Shown: positions 40,806 to 52,956 of the stretch, one piece after another
Layout of the letters: each line of letters starts with the position of its first letter
Position numbering within the stretch: the stretch's first letter is position 1
From: Kitasatospora phosalacinea
GTDB lineage: Bacteria; Actinomycetota; Actinomycetes; Streptomycetales; Streptomycetaceae
NCBI RefSeq assembly: GCF_030268885.1
Contig: NZ_BSSA01000007.1
Coordinates: forward strand, 62,001-126,000
Direction of reading: 5' to 3'
DNA length: 64,000 nucleotides
Notes under the pieces: generated by a model
What the model was told of the DNA's origin: nothing
What the model saw: only the letters and a program-made list of their open reading frames with translations
Database searches by the model: none
Program-made: the position numbers and the translations under genes

Positions 40806-43412
40806 TCAGTCCAGCACCGGCAGCAGCTGCGGCAGGTGCCCGTCGGAGGCCAGCGCGGCGGCGCGGCGCTCGGCGGGCACCTCGCCGTAGAGGGTGGTGC
40901 GCTGGCGGGCCGGGCGGCCGGCCAGCGCGGCGATCGCCTCCAGGTCGCGGACCGACTTGTAGGAGCCCCAGGAGGAGCCCGCCATCCGGGAGATGGTCTC
41001 CTCCATCAGGGTGCCGCCGAGGTCGTTGGCACCGCTGCGGAGCATCTCGGCGGCGCCCTCCGCGCCGAGCTTCACCCAGCTGGTCTGGATGTTGGTGATG
41101 TGCGGGTGCAGCAGCAGCCGGGCCATCGCGGTCACCGCCCGGTTGTCGCGGGCGGTCGGGCCGGGCCGGGCGATGCCCGCCAGGTAGACCGGCGCGTTGG
41201 TGTGCACGAACGGCAGGGTGACGAACTCGGTGAAGCCGCCGGTGCGTTGCTGGATCCCGGCGAGCAGCCGCAGGTGGCCCAGCCAGTGCTTCGGGCTGTC
41301 GACGTGGCCGTACATCATCGTCGAGGAGGAGCGGATGCCCAGCTCGTGGGCGGCGGTGACCACCTCGACCCAGGTCGCGGCGGGCAGCTTGCCCTTGGTC
41401 AGCACCCAGCGGACCTCGTCGTCCAGGATCTCCGCGGCCGTGCCGGGGATGGAGTCCAGTCCGGCGCCCTTGGCCCGCAGCAGCCACTCGCGGATCGGCA
41501 GGCCGGTCCTGGTCGCCCCGTTGACCACCTCCATCGGCGAGAAGGCGTGCACGTGGATGCCCGGCACCCGCTCCTTCACCGCCTGCGCGATGTCGAAGTA
41601 CGCGGTGCCCGGCAGGTCCGGGTGGATGCCGCCCTGCATGCACACCTCGGTCGCCCCGACCTGCCAGGCCTGCTCGGCCCGTTCGGCGACCTGCTCCAGC
41701 GAGAGGGTGTAGGCGTCGGCGTCGGTGCGGCGCTGGGCGAAGGCGCAGAACCGGCAGCCGGTGTAGCAGACGTTGGTGAAGTTGATGTTCCGGGTGACGC
41801 AGTACGTGACGTCCTCGCCGACGGTGTCGCGGCGCAGGTCGTCGGCGATCCGGGTGAGCGCGTCCAGCGCGTCGCCGTCGGCCTGGAACAGGGCCAGCGC
41901 CTGGTCGTCCGTCAGCCTGACCGGGTCGTCGGCGGCCGTGGACAGCGCGGCCCGCAGGTCGGCGTCCAGGCGGCGGGGGGCGGGCAGCGCGGCTTGCTCG
42001 CGCAGTGACTCCCAGTCGCCGTACACGTCGTCGAAGTCGGAGCGCCGGTCGCCGGTGCGGCCCTCGGTGTCGACGGTGCGGAACAGGTCGGTGCGGCCGC
42101 CGCCGGTCATCGGCTCGTCCGGCTCCTGCCAGGGCAGGCCGACCGGGCGGGCGCCCTCCACGGCCAGGCCGGTCTCCGGGTCGGCCAGCGCCCGGACGTG
42201 CGGCAGCAGGCGCGGGTCCAGCCAGGGCTCGCCGCGCTTGAGGTACTCGGGGTAGATCGTCAACCGCTCGCGCAGGGTGAACCCGGCGGCGGCGGTGCGT
42301 TCGGCCAGTTCTTCGACGTGCGGCCAGGGGCGCTCCGGGTTGACGTGGTCGGGCGTCAGCGGGGAGACGCCGCCCCAGTCGTCGATGCCCGCGCCGATCA
42401 GCAGCGCGTACTCGGCGTCCACCAGGTTCGGCGGCGCCTGGATCCGGGCCGCGGGCCCCAGCACCAGCCGGGCCACCGCCACCGCCGCGGCCAGCTCGGA
42501 CAGTTCGGCGTCCGGCATGGCGCGCATCGCGGTGTCCGGCTTGGCCCGGAAGTTCTGCACGATCACCTCCTGCACGCCCTGGTAGGCGCGGGCGACCCGG
42601 CGGATCGCCAGCAGCGAGTCGGCCCGCTCCTCGTACGTCTCGCCGATGCCGATCAGCACGCCGGTGGTGAACGGCACCGCGCTGCGCCCGGCGTCCTCCA
42701 GCACCCGCAGCCGGACGGCCGGTTCCTTGTCGGGCGAGCCGTGGTGCGGGCCGCCGGGCTCCGACCAGAGGCGGACGGCGGTGGTCTCCAGCATCATGCC
42801 CATCGACGGGGCGACCGGCTTGAGCCGCTGGAAGTCCGTCCAGGACAGCACGCCCGGGTTGAGGTGCGGCAGCAGCCCGGTCTCCTCCAGCACCCGCACC
42901 GCCATCGCCCGCACGTACGCCAGGGTGTCGTCGTAGCCGTGCGCGTCCAGCCACTCGCGGGCCTCCGGCCACCGGGCCTCGGGGCGGTCGCCGAGCGTGA
43001 ACAGGGCCTCCTTGCAGCCGAGTTCGGCCCCCTTGCGGGCGATGTCCAGCACCTCGTCCGGGGACAGGTACAGCCCGTGGCCGTCCCGGCGGAGCCTGCC
43101 GGGCACGGTGGCGAAGGTGCAGTAGTGACAGCGGTCCCGGCACAGCCTGGTCAGCGGGACGAACACCTTGCGCGAGTACGTGATGACGCCGGGGCGGCCG
43201 GCCTGCTCCAGTCCCGCGTCCCGCAGCCGGGCCGCGACCGCGCACAGCTCGGCGAGGTCAGCGCCGCGGGCCTGCAGCAGCACCGCCGCCTCCGCGACGT
43301 CCAGCGCCACCCCGTCCCTGGCCCGGCGCAACGCGCGCCGCATCGCGGTCGCGGTCGGGGCGGGCGCGGACGTGGGCTCGGACGGGCGCTCGGACGGGTG
43401 CTGAGGGCTCAT
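40806..43412 (-). CDS. fbiC: FO synthase, fused CofG/CofH radical SAM enzyme
   Basis: This 868-aa bifunctional enzyme makes the deazaflavin FO from tyrosine and the flavin precursor 5-amino-6-ribitylaminouracil, for coenzyme F420. Two radical SAM domains are present: the CofG-like half with CRDRCHYC near residues 90-97, and the CofH-like half with CYTGCRFC near residue 540. [14 protein letters not shown] and the C-terminal [18 protein letters not shown] are CofH marks. Full length for the actinobacterial fusion. The start is ATG 43412. No other F420 gene is in the window. Confidence 0.95.
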   Translation of the reverse strand: MSPQHPSERPSEPTSAPAPTATAMRRALRRARDGVALDVAEAAVLLQARGADLAELCAVAARLRDAGLEQAGRPGVITYSRKVFVPLTRLCRDRCHYCTFATVPGRLRRDGHGLYLSPDEVLDIARKGAELGCKEALFTLGDRPEARWPEAREWLDAHGYDDTLAYVRAMAVRVLEETGLLPHLNPGVLSWTDFQRLKPVAPSMGMMLETTAVRLWSEPGGPHHGSPDKEPAVRLRVLEDAGRSAVPFTTGVLIGIGETYEERADSLLAIRRVARAYQGVQEVIVQNFRAKPDTAMRAMPDAELSELAAAVAVARLVLGPAARIQAPPNLVDAEYALLIGAGIDDWGGVSPLTPDHVNPERPWPHVEELAERTAAAGFTLRERLTIYPEYLKRGEPWLDPRLLPHVRALADPETGLAVEGARPVGLPWQEPDEPMTGGGRTDLFRTVDTEGRTGDRRSDFDDVYGDWESLREQAALPAPRRLDADLRAALSTAADDPVRLTDDQALALFQADGDALDALTRIADDLRRDTVGEDVTYCVTRNINFTNVCYTGCRFCAFAQRRTDADAYTLSLEQVAERAEQAWQVGATEVCMQGGIHPDLPGTAYFDIAQAVKERVPGIHVHAFSPMEVVNGATRTGLPIREWLLRAKGAGLDSIPGTAAEILDDEVRWVLTKGKLPAATWVEVVTAAHELGIRSSSTMMYGHVDSPKHWLGHLRLLAGIQQRTGGFTEFVTLPFVHTNAPVYLAGIARPGPTARDNRAVTAMARLLLHPHITNIQTSWVKLGAEGAAEMLRSGANDLGGTLMEETISRMAGSSWGSYKSVRDLEAIAALAGRPARQRTTLYGEVPAERRAAALASDGHLPQLLPVLD

Positions 43413-43597
43413 GGGCCCGACCCTACGCGAGAGGTACCCCTGCGGGACTACACGACCCTGACGGCTTCTCAGGGTCGCAATGCCCCGGATACAACGCCAG
43501 GCGTACCCGGATCTGCTGCCGCCGGGCGACGCCGCCGCGGGCCGCCGGGGGCTCTAATGGACGATGACAGCGCACAGGCACTCGGAAGGGGGCTGCC

Positions 43598-44809
43598 ATG
43601 GAGCACGACTCCACCGCAGGACAGGACACCACGCCGCTCCGGATCGCACCGCCCGCGGCACCCGCCGGACGGCCCGCCCGACCGGTGAAGCGGCGCACCG
43701 CCGTCCGCGTCGGCGTGCCGGTGGCCGTGGCCGCCGCGGTCGCCGTCGGCATCGGACTGCCCGCGCTCGCCAGCGACGAGGCGCCCGACCTGCCCACGAT
43801 CAGCGCCCAGGACCTCGTCGCCAAGGCGCTCGCCGCCGACACCGACACCTTCTCCGGCACCGTCCGGGTCAGCGCCGACCTCGGCCTGCCCACCGCCCTC
43901 ACCGACGCCCTCGGCGGCTCCGGTCCGGTCGGCGACCTCGCCCGCAGCGCAGGCGCCCCGGTCGGCAGCGCCGACCCGCAGCTCAAGGCCGTCGAACTCC
44001 TCGGCGGCGCGCACACCCTGAGCGTCGCCTCCGACGGGCCCGACCGGCAGAAGGTCGTCCTCACGGGTGAGAAGTCGTCCGGCTACGAGCTCGTCCACAA
44101 CGGCACCCAGCTGTGGGCCTACGACCGCGGCTCCCAGCAGGCGCTGCACCTCACCGCCCCGGCGGGCGCCGCGGACGGGCACCGGGCCGCCGGACCCGGC
44201 ATCGGCTCCCTCACCCCGCAGGAGGTCGCCAAGCGGTTCCTGGAGCAGTCCGCCGCGACCACCGCCGTCACCGTCAGCGGCACCGAGCGGGTCGCCGGGC
44301 ACGCCGCGTACCGGCTCAGCATCAAGCCGAAGCAGTCCGGGTCCACCATCGACGAGATCCGGGTCGCCGTCGACGCCGAGAAGGGCGTGCCGCTGGCCGT
44401 CCAGGTCCGCACCGTCGACGGCGCGACCGCCTTCGACGTCCGCTTCGGCAGCCTCTCCTACGCCAAGCCCGACGCCGCGACGTTCGAGTTCACCGCCCCC
44501 AAGGGCGCCAAGGTCACCGAGGCCCCCGCCGACGGGCACCCCGACGGCCCGCTGTCCTCCGTCCTCCCCGAGTTCGACACCGCCGGGGCCGGCCCCGCCG
44601 CCGTCATCGGCGAGGGCTGGACCACCGTCCTGCACGGCGCGGCGGGCGCCGACGCCGCGAAGGGCCTCGGCAAGTTCGCCGGCCGCCACGTGGACGGCGG
44701 CACCCTGGTCTCCACCCGCATCGTCAACGCCCTGATCACCGACGACGGGCGCGTCTACCTCGGCGCGGTCACCCCGGAGACCCTGCAGAAGGCGGCGAAG
44801 AACTCCTAG
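43598..44809 (+). CDS. LolA-like/DUF2092 secreted or membrane-anchored protein
   Basis: This 403-aa protein has a basic N-terminal region and one membrane/signal segment (about 37-60, VRVGVPVAVAAAVAVGIGLPALA). A beta-rich domain follows with LVAKALAADTDTFSGTVRVSADLGLP, KVVLTGEKSSGYELVHNGTQLWAYDRGS and the repeated sheet strands of the LolA/LolB fold. In monoderm bacteria such proteins are thought to handle lipids or lipoproteins at the membrane; function is unproven. GGAAGGGGG lies before ATG 43598. In many streptomycetes an ABC transporter follows, but here it does not. Confidence 0.82.
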   Translation: MEHDSTAGQDTTPLRIAPPAAPAGRPARPVKRRTAVRVGVPVAVAAAVAVGIGLPALASDEAPDLPTISAQDLVAKALAADTDTFSGTVRVSADLGLPTALTDALGGSGPVGDLARSAGAPVGSADPQLKAVELLGGAHTLSVASDGPDRQKVVLTGEKSSGYELVHNGTQLWAYDRGSQQALHLTAPAGAADGHRAAGPGIGSLTPQEVAKRFLEQSAATTAVTVSGTERVAGHAAYRLSIKPKQSGSTIDEIRVAVDAEKGVPLAVQVRTVDGATAFDVRFGSLSYAKPDAATFEFTAPKGAKVTEAPADGHPDGPLSSVLPEFDTAGAGPAAVIGEGWTTVLHGAAGADAAKGLGKFAGRHVDGGTLVSTRIVNALITDDGRVYLGAVTPETLQKAAKNS

Positions 44810-44995
44810 GCAGAAGCAGGGGGACGATCCGGGGGCTCGGGGAACGGCGAGTCCGAGCTGCCGGCGGCCGGAGCCCATCGGCACGTCCGTGCTGCTTCGG
44901 GCCGGGAACAGAACCCGAAGCCGATGCCCGCACCGGCAGTGAACCGTCAGCAGACTCGTGCCCGCCGTTCCCCGGGCCCCTGACGGGTCCCTCTG

Positions 44996-45325
44996 TCAGC
45001 GCACCTGGCGGGTGGACGCCGCCGCCAGGGCCAGGGCCGGGAGGTCGGACGGGGGGACGAGGAAGAGCGGGGACCAGCCGGTGGTGACGAGGCGGACGCC
45101 CGCGGTGAGGCCGTGCAGGCGGGCGCGGGGGGAGTGGCGGAGTTCGACCCGGTCGAGGCGGTAGGGCGGGAGCAGGTCGACCGGGTCGCCGCCCGCGGGG
45201 CGCCAGCTGATGGCGGCGGGGAGACCCGCCTGCCGGGTGATGCGCAGCTCGCCGCTCTGGGCCCCGCCCGCTTCCCGTCGCACCGCGGGAACGTGGTGGA
45301 GCACGGGCCGGGCGAGGTGCACCAT
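44996..45325 (-). CDS. Small protein of unknown function, 109 aa
   Basis: I recognise no family. The translation (MVHLARPVLHHVPAVRREAG ... ELRITRQAGLPAAISWRPAG ... LHGLTAGVRLVTTGWSPLFLV) has alternating polar/hydrophobic strands but no signal or membrane segment. A strong ribosome site (GGGAGGAA, five bases before ATG 45325) supports translation. It is convergent with the LolA-like gene and divergent from the solute-binding-like gene. Confidence 0.6.
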   Translation of the reverse strand: MVHLARPVLHHVPAVRREAGGAQSGELRITRQAGLPAAISWRPAGGDPVDLLPPYRLDRVELRHSPRARLHGLTAGVRLVTTGWSPLFLVPPSDLPALALAAASTRQVR

Positions 45326-45548
45326 CGGAGTTCCTCCCGCGCGCCGGGACAGCTGCGGCCGGGTCGCGCAGCACGGACGTTAGCAGTCCGGGAGTCCGGT
45401 TGAGGAGATCCCGAGGAGGCGTTCTTCCCGGGCGCCGGGCCGGGCCGGACCCTTGACGCGGGCTCGGGCCGGACGGTGGGATGGTGGGCCGCCGCGGACC
45501 GTTCGTCCGTTGTTCGCCCGCCCGTCCGTTCGACCCGCTGGGAGCGCC

Positions 45549-46799
45549 GTGCCGATCCGCCGCCGTCAGGTCCTGCTGGGCGGACTGGCCGCGCTGTGCG
45601 GCACGGCGCTGGCCCGGTACGGGTCGGCGGAGGCGAGTTCGGGGAGCGGGCCGTCGGGGCTGCTGGAGGTCTCGACGGGCTGGACGGCGGGGCCGGAGCA
45701 GAACGGCCTGCAGGCGCTGCTGGCCGCACTGAAGGGCCGGGCGCCGAACGTCACCTTCGTCGCGGGGGACGGCTCCAACCCGGCGGGCACCGCTCTCGCG
45801 GCGCGGCTGGCCGACGGTCCGCCGCCGGACGGCTTCCGGTGCGTCGGCGGGGCCGAACTCGCCGAACTGGCACCCTACTTGGAGCCGCTGGACGGCCTCG
45901 CCAGGGCCCGCGGCTGGGCCGCCGGGCTACCGGGGGCGCTGCTGCCCCGGCTGGGCGTCCGCGGGGTCCTGCACGCCGTCGCGGCCGGGGCGCGCCGCAC
46001 CAACCTGCTGTGGACCAACCCGCGGGTGCTGGCCGCCGCCGGGGCGGGCGCCGCCCCGCGGGACACCGCGGGGCTGCTGGAGCGGCTGCGGAGCGTCGCC
46101 GCGACCGGCGCCGTCCCGCTGGCCGTCGGCGGCCCCACCGAGGTGCTGCACCTGGCCGAGACCGTCCTGCTGGCCGCGCACGGACCGGACGCCTTCGCCG
46201 CCCTCTGGCGGCCCGGCGGGCCCTGGGACTCCCCCGCCACCACCGGCGCGCTGCGCACCCTGGACCAACTGCTGGCGCTGGCCGCCCCGCCCGCGCCGGG
46301 GGCCGACTGGACGGACGCCGCCCGGCTGCTCGGCACCGGTCAGGCCGGGTACCTGGTCACCGGCGACTGGGCCGACACCTGGCTGCGCGACAACCTGGCC
46401 CTGCGCCCGGGCACCGACTACGGCTGGGGCCCGGCGCCCGGCACCGACGGCCTGTTCCAGTCCCGCCTCGACGCCTTCGCGCTGCCCCGCGGGGCCCGCA
46501 ACCGCCCCGCCGCGCTGGCCTGGCTGGACGTCTGCGCGGGCCCGGACGGCCAGGTCGCCCTGAACGGGGCCCGCGCCGCCGTCCCGGCCCGCACCGACCT
46601 GCCGGACACCACCCGCGCGCTGTTCGGCCCGTACGCCCGCTGGTCGCTGGACGAGTGGCGCACCCGCCGCCCGGTCGACTCGCTGGCCCACGGCGGCCTG
46701 CTCGGCCCCGGCCGCCGGGCCGCCGCGGTGGCCGCCGCGGGCGCGTTCACCGGGCACCGCGACAGCACCCGGCTGGCCCGCGAGCTCGCGCGGGTCTGA
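45549..46799 (+). CDS. Tat-type extracellular solute-binding-like protein
   Basis: This 416-aa protein begins VPIRRRQVLLGGLAALCGTA, a twin-arginine-like signal. The Cys at residue 17 follows Leu, so a normal lipobox is not met. The body resembles family-1 (sugar-type) solute-binding proteins: STGWTAGPEQNGLQALLAALK, LLWTNPRVLAAAGAGAAPRDTAGLLERL and the late GYLVTGDWADTWL. No ABC permease or ATPase is beside it, so it may be an orphan binding protein or sensor. GTG 45549 was chosen from the signal motif. Confidence 0.72.
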   Translation: MPIRRRQVLLGGLAALCGTALARYGSAEASSGSGPSGLLEVSTGWTAGPEQNGLQALLAALKGRAPNVTFVAGDGSNPAGTALAARLADGPPPDGFRCVGGAELAELAPYLEPLDGLARARGWAAGLPGALLPRLGVRGVLHAVAAGARRTNLLWTNPRVLAAAGAGAAPRDTAGLLERLRSVAATGAVPLAVGGPTEVLHLAETVLLAAHGPDAFAALWRPGGPWDSPATTGALRTLDQLLALAAPPAPGADWTDAARLLGTGQAGYLVTGDWADTWLRDNLALRPGTDYGWGPAPGTDGLFQSRLDAFALPRGARNRPAALAWLDVCAGPDGQVALNGARAAVPARTDLPDTTRALFGPYARWSLDEWRTRRPVDSLAHGGLLGPGRRAAAVAAAGAFTGHRDSTRLARELARV

Positions 46800-46809
46800 G
46801 GGCGGGCCG

Positions 46810-47733
46810 TCAGCCCGCGACGGCCTCCAGGACGGGGGCCCGCCGGCGCTCGGTCCGCATCCGGCGCAGCGCGTCCGCGCTGAGCACCACCAGGGCCACC
46901 CAGACCAGGGCGAAGCCCGCCCAGCGGGCCGGGGCCATCGTCTCGTGGAACACCGCGACGCCGATCAGGAACTGGAAGACCGGCGCCAGGTACTGCAGCA
47001 GCCCCAGCGTGGTCAGCGGCACCCGCAGCGCGGCCGCGCCGAAGCACATCAGCGGCACCGCCGTGATCACGCCGCTGAGCACCAGCAGCGCGCTGTGCCC
47101 CCAGCCGTGGCCGAGGGTGCCCTCGCCGCGCACCGCGAGGTAGACCAGGAAGGCCAGCGCGAAGGGCAACATCACGGCGCTCTCCACGGCGAGGCTCTCC
47201 GGGCCGCCCAGGCCGACCTTCTTCTTCAGCAGGCCGTAGGTGGCGAAGGAGAACGCCAGCGCCAGCGCGATCCACGGCGGGCGGCCGTACGCGACCGTCA
47301 GCACCAGCACGGCCGCGGCGCCGACGCCGACCGCCGCCCACTGCGCCGGGCGCAGCCGCTCGCGCAGCACCAGTACCCCGAAGGCGATGGTGACCAGCGG
47401 GTTGATGAAGTAGCCGAGGCTGGTCTCCACCACGTGGCCGGAGTTCACGCCCCAGATGTAGACGCCCCAGTTGACCGAGACGGTGGCGGCGGCGAGCGCC
47501 AGCAGGCCCAGGCGCCGCGGCTGGCGCAGCAGCGGGCGGATCCACGCCCAGCGGCGGCGCACCAGCAGCATCGCGCCGACCGCGACCAGCGACCACACCA
47601 TCCGGTTGGCCAGGATGTCGAGGGCCCCGGCGGGCTCCAGCAGCGGCCAGAACAGCGGGAACAGCCCCCACATCCCGTACGCCGCGAAGCCGTTCCACAA
47701 CCCGATCCTGGCCTCCCGCGCACCCTCCGCCAT
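46810..47733 (-). CDS. rarD: RarD-type EamA/DMT transporter
   Basis: This 307-aa protein has about ten membrane segments. The start GLWNGFAAYGMWGLFPLFWPLL and the stretch NRMVWSLV are typical of RarD, with NWGVYIWGVNSGHVVETSLGYFINPLV next. The name comes from chloramphenicol sensitivity work; the substrate here is unknown. ATG 47733 was chosen from family length although the frame extends to 47805. The stop is ten bases from the convergent solute-binding-like gene. Confidence 0.9.
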   Translation of the reverse strand: MAEGAREARIGLWNGFAAYGMWGLFPLFWPLLEPAGALDILANRMVWSLVAVGAMLLVRRRWAWIRPLLRQPRRLGLLALAAATVSVNWGVYIWGVNSGHVVETSLGYFINPLVTIAFGVLVLRERLRPAQWAAVGVGAAAVLVLTVAYGRPPWIALALAFSFATYGLLKKKVGLGGPESLAVESAVMLPFALAFLVYLAVRGEGTLGHGWGHSALLVLSGVITAVPLMCFGAAALRVPLTTLGLLQYLAPVFQFLIGVAVFHETMAPARWAGFALVWVALVVLSADALRRMRTERRRAPVLEAVAG

Positions 47734-47844
47734 GGCCTGCCCTTCACCTCGCCGCACGCTATCGCATCCACCCGAAAGGTAGCGGCCCGCACGCGCCGCT
47801 GTCATCTCCTATTTCGGGTTTGGCTCCTGACAGGGAGGGCGGAG

Positions 47845-47883
47845 GGCCGGGCCCGGAGGAGCACCGCTCCTCCGGGCCCGGCC
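47845..47883. terminator. Strong hairpin after korB
   Basis: An 18-bp perfect stem (47845-47862 with 47866-47883, loop ACC) begins nine bases past the korB stop on the minus strand and separates it from rarD. Confidence 0.88.
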
Positions 47884-47892
47884 GGGGTGCCG

Positions 47893-48926
47893 CTACCCGC
47901 CCACCGTCCAGGTGCTGGAGCCCGCGAGCAGCGCGGCGAGGTCGCCGCGACCCTGCCGCTCCTCGGCGCGGGCGAGCTGCTCGGTCAGCTGGGTGTCGTA
48001 GACCGGGCGGGAGACGTCGCGCAGCACGCCGACGGGCGTGTGGTGCAGGGTGTCGGCGTCGGCGAGCCGGGTGAGCGCGAAGGCGGTGCTCGGGCTCGCC
48101 GCGTGGGCGTCGTGGACGATCGCGGTGCCCTCGCTGCGCGGGGCGATCCGCAGCTCGCCGTCCGGGTCGCGGACCACGTGGTGCCCGGCCCCGGCCAGGA
48201 CCGGCTGCCCGTGCTCCAGCCGGATCAGCGCCTCGTCGCGGGTGCCGGGCTCCTTCAGGACCTCGAAGGCGCCGTCGTTGAAGATGTTGCAGTTCTGGTA
48301 GATCTCCACCAGTGCGGTGCCCTCGTGCTGCGCGGCGGCCCGCAGCACGGACTGCAGGTGCTGCCGGTCGGAGTCGATGGTGCGGGCCACGAAGCTCGCC
48401 TCGGCGCCGATCGCCAGCGACAGCGGGTTGAACGGGGCGTCCAGCGAGCCCATCGGCGTCGACTTGGTGATCTTGCCGACCTCGCTGGTGGGCGAGTACT
48501 GGCCCTTGGTCAGCCCGTAGATGCGGTTGTTGAACAGCAGGATCTTCAGGTTGACGTTGCGGCGCAGCGCGTGGATCAGGTGGTTGCCGCCGATCGACAG
48601 CGCGTCGCCGTCACCGGTGACCACCCACACCGACAGGTCGGGACGGGAGGCGGCCAGGCCGGTGGCGATCGCCGGCGCGCGGCCGTGGATCGAGTGCATC
48701 CCGTAGGTGTTCATGTAGTACGGGAAGCGCGAGGAGCAGCCGATGCCGGAGACGAAGACGGTGTTCTCCCGCCGGATGCCCAGCTCGGGCATGAAGGACT
48801 GGACGGCCGCCAGGATGGCGTAGTCGCCGCAGCCCGGGCACCAGCGCACCTCCTGGTCGGTCTTGAAGTCCTTCGCGGACTGCGGGCCGTCCGCCTTGGG
48901 GACCAGGCGCAGGGCGGGGAAGTCGG

Positions 48927-48930
<4 letters not shown>
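47893..48930 (-). CDS. korB: 2-oxoacid:ferredoxin oxidoreductase, beta subunit
   Basis: This 345-aa thiamine-diphosphate-binding subunit has WCPGCGDYAILAAVQSF and CSSRFPYYMNTYGMHSIHGRAPA, with the TPP/metal motif GDGDALSIGGNHLIHALRRN followed by LFNNRIYGLTKGQYSPTS. With KorA it decarboxylates a 2-oxoacid, probably 2-oxoglutarate, and reduces ferredoxin. Its ATG overlaps the korA stop (48927-48930), so the two are co-translated. Full length for the family. Confidence 0.93.
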
Positions 48931-50876
<1,946 letters not shown>

Positions 50877-50993
50877 TGCCGCGGACCTCCTGTCGGGGAG
50901 CCAGCAGCGGGCGTGAGCCGTGTGCCCCGTCCGCCTGGTGCACCGAGGGAATCCTAAGCGGGCGGGGCGCGACTGGAGGGGAACTCGCGCAGA

Positions 50994-51014
50994 CCGTTCC
51001 GGTGGCCGGAACGG
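50994..51014. terminator. Hairpin after response regulator gene
   Basis: A 9-bp perfect stem (50994-51002 with 51006-51014, loop TGG) lies just past the minus-strand response-regulator stop at 51017. Confidence 0.7.
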
Positions 51015-51016
51015 GG

Positions 51017-51679
51017 TCAGGACTCCAGGTAGGCGAGGACGGCGAGAACCCGCCGGTGGTCACCCTGGCTCTGGCCCAAACCCAGTTTCTGGAAGATGTT
51101 CGACACGTGCTTCTCGACCGCGCCGTCGGAGACCACCAGCTGCTTGGCGATCGCCGCGTTGGTGCGGCCCTCCGCCATCAGGCCGAGCACCTCGCGCTCG
51201 CGCGGGGTCAGGCCGGCCAGGGTGTCGCCCCGGCGGCTGCGGCTGAACAGCTGCTGCACCACCTCCGGGTCGAGCACCGTGCCGCCCTCGGCGACCTGGG
51301 CCACCGCGTCGGCGAACTCGCGGACCTCGGCGACCCGGTCCTTGAGCAGGTAGCCCACCCCGCGGGTGGAGCCGGCCAGCAGTTCGCTGGCGTACTGCTG
51401 CTCGACGTGCTGGGAGAGCACCAGCACGCCCAGGTCGGGGTAGCGGCCGCGCAGCTCCACGCAGGCCCGCACGCCCTCGTCGGTGTGCGTCGGGGGCATC
51501 CGCACGTCCGCCACCACGACGTCGGGCAGGGCGCCCGCGCCGTGCAGTTCGTCGATCGTCCGCACCAGGGCGGCGCCGTCCCCGACTCCCGCCACGACCT
51601 CCATCCCACGGTCCGTCAGCAGTCGTGTCAGCCCCTCCCGGAGCAGCACGGAGTCCTCGGCGATCACCACGCGCAACAT
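51017..51679 (-). CDS. NarL/FixJ-type response regulator
   Basis: This 220-aa two-component regulator has a receiver domain (about 1-125) with the acidic pair in VVIAEDSVLLREGL, the phospho-acceptor Asp in VVVADVRMPP, and Lys in YLLKDRVAEV. A LuxR-type HTH follows (LTPREREVLGLMAEGRTNAAIAKQLVVSDGAVEKHVSNIFQKLGL). Unlike the regulator at 3768-4460 its receiver is complete. ATG 51679 was chosen to start at the first beta strand. No histidine kinase gene is adjacent, so the cognate kinase is elsewhere. Confidence 0.92.
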   Translation of the reverse strand: MLRVVIAEDSVLLREGLTRLLTDRGMEVVAGVGDGAALVRTIDELHGAGALPDVVVADVRMPPTHTDEGVRACVELRGRYPDLGVLVLSQHVEQQYASELLAGSTRGVGYLLKDRVAEVREFADAVAQVAEGGTVLDPEVVQQLFSRSRRGDTLAGLTPREREVLGLMAEGRTNAAIAKQLVVSDGAVEKHVSNIFQKLGLGQSQGDHRRVLAVLAYLES

Positions 51680-51724
51680 GGCACCGACCCTATCGAGAAC
51701 GCGGCGGCGCCAGCGGCGCACCGG

Positions 51725-52738
51725 CTACATGGTGCGGATCGCCACCGTGTCGCACAGCTCCTGCAGGGCGGACTTCGCGGGGCAGTCGGGCAGGGTGTCG
51801 AGCAGCGCGCGGGCCTCCTCGGCGTAGCGCAGCGTCTCGCGGCGGGCCCGCTCCAGCGCCGGGTGGCGGCGCAGCAGGCGCAGCGCCTCGGCGTGGGCGG
51901 CGTCGTCGGCGGCGAGGTCGGTGTCGAGCAGGGCGCGCAGCCGGGCGTCCTCGGGGTCGCCCGGGTCGGCGGGCATCTGGCGCAGCATCAGCACGGGCAG
52001 CGTGGGGACGCCCTCGCGCAGGTCGGTGCCGGGGGTCTTGCCGGACTCGTGGCCGTCGCTGGCGATGTCGAGGACGTCGTCGGCGAGCTGGAAGGCGGTG
52101 CCGATCCGCTCGCCGTACTGGGTGAGCAGGTCGACGATCCACGGCTCGGCCCCGGCCATCAGCGAGCCGAAGCGGCAGGAGACGGCGATCAGCGAGCCGG
52201 TCTTGCCGGAGATGACGTCCAGGTAGTGGCGCAGCGGGTCGTCCTCGGGGCGCGGCCCGGCGGTCTCCAGGATCTGGCCGGTGACCAGGCGCTCGAAGGC
52301 GTCGGACTGGATCCGGACGGCCTCGGGGCCGAGGTCGGAGAGCACCTGGGAGGCGCGGGAGAACAGGAAGTCGCCGGTGAGGATGGCGACCGAGTTGTCC
52401 CAGCGGCTGTTGGCGCTGGGGGCGCCGCGGCGCACGGGCGCCTCGTCCATCACGTCGTCGTGGTAGAGCGTCGCGAGGTGGGTCAGTTCGACCACCACGG
52501 CGGAGGGCACCACGCCGGGCGCCGCGGGGTCGCCGAACTGGGCGGCGAGCATCACCAGCAGCGGCCTGAACCGCTTGCCCCCGGCCTCGATGAGGTGGCT
52601 GGCGGTCACCGTGATGAAGGGCACGTCGCTCTTGACGGCCTCGATCAGGGCGGCCTCCACGGCCTCCATGCCGGCCTGGACGTCGCGGGTCAGATCGCGG
52701 TCCTGCACGCTCAGCCCGAAGGGCCCCACGACGGTCAC
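51725..52738 (-). CDS. Long-chain polyprenyl diphosphate synthase
   Basis: This 337-aa trans-prenyltransferase adds isopentenyl units to make the long side chain, probably of menaquinone. The first Asp-rich motif is in ATLYHDDVMDEAPVRRG and the second in FQLADDVLDIASD; SGKTGSLIAVSCRFG and LREGVPTLPVLMLR are also family marks. GTG 52738 was chosen, with CAGGAG eight bases upstream; GTG 52747 is an alternative. It lies next to the nuo operon on the same strand but behind a strong hairpin. Chain length cannot be set by eye. Confidence 0.92.
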   Translation of the reverse strand: MTVVGPFGLSVQDRDLTRDVQAGMEAVEAALIEAVKSDVPFITVTASHLIEAGGKRFRPLLVMLAAQFGDPAAPGVVPSAVVVELTHLATLYHDDVMDEAPVRRGAPSANSRWDNSVAILTGDFLFSRASQVLSDLGPEAVRIQSDAFERLVTGQILETAGPRPEDDPLRHYLDVISGKTGSLIAVSCRFGSLMAGAEPWIVDLLTQYGERIGTAFQLADDVLDIASDGHESGKTPGTDLREGVPTLPVLMLRQMPADPGDPEDARLRALLDTDLAADDAAHAEALRLLRRHPALERARRETLRYAEEARALLDTLPDCPAKSALQELCDTVAIRTM

Positions 52739-52907
52739 GCTGACCACTCCTGTCCCTGGTCGATCCGGCGGGCCGGTCCCTCGGCCCCGCCGGTGCACAT
52801 ACAAGGCAGCGTATCCGGTCCGGAGTGGATCACTGCACGGGCATGGGCCCGACTTCCCTGGTGGCGGGAGGTGGGCCGTGGACGACCGCGCCCCGGCCGG
52901 TCCACGA

Positions 52908-52942
52908 CCGCGGCCCCCGCCCGGTGGGGGCGGGGGCCGCGG
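52908..52942. terminator. Strong hairpin after nuoN
   Basis: A 15-bp perfect G/C stem (52908-52922 with 52928-52942, loop GGTGG) lies 14 bases past the nuoN stop and closes the nuo operon. Confidence 0.88.
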
Positions 52943-52956
52943 CGGTCGGGGACGGT

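Noticed and set aside
45549..46799. Classical lipoprotein assignment for the solute-binding-like protein
   Set aside because: The Cys after LAAL lacks the small residue normally found just before it in a lipobox; the twin-Arg signal is better supported.
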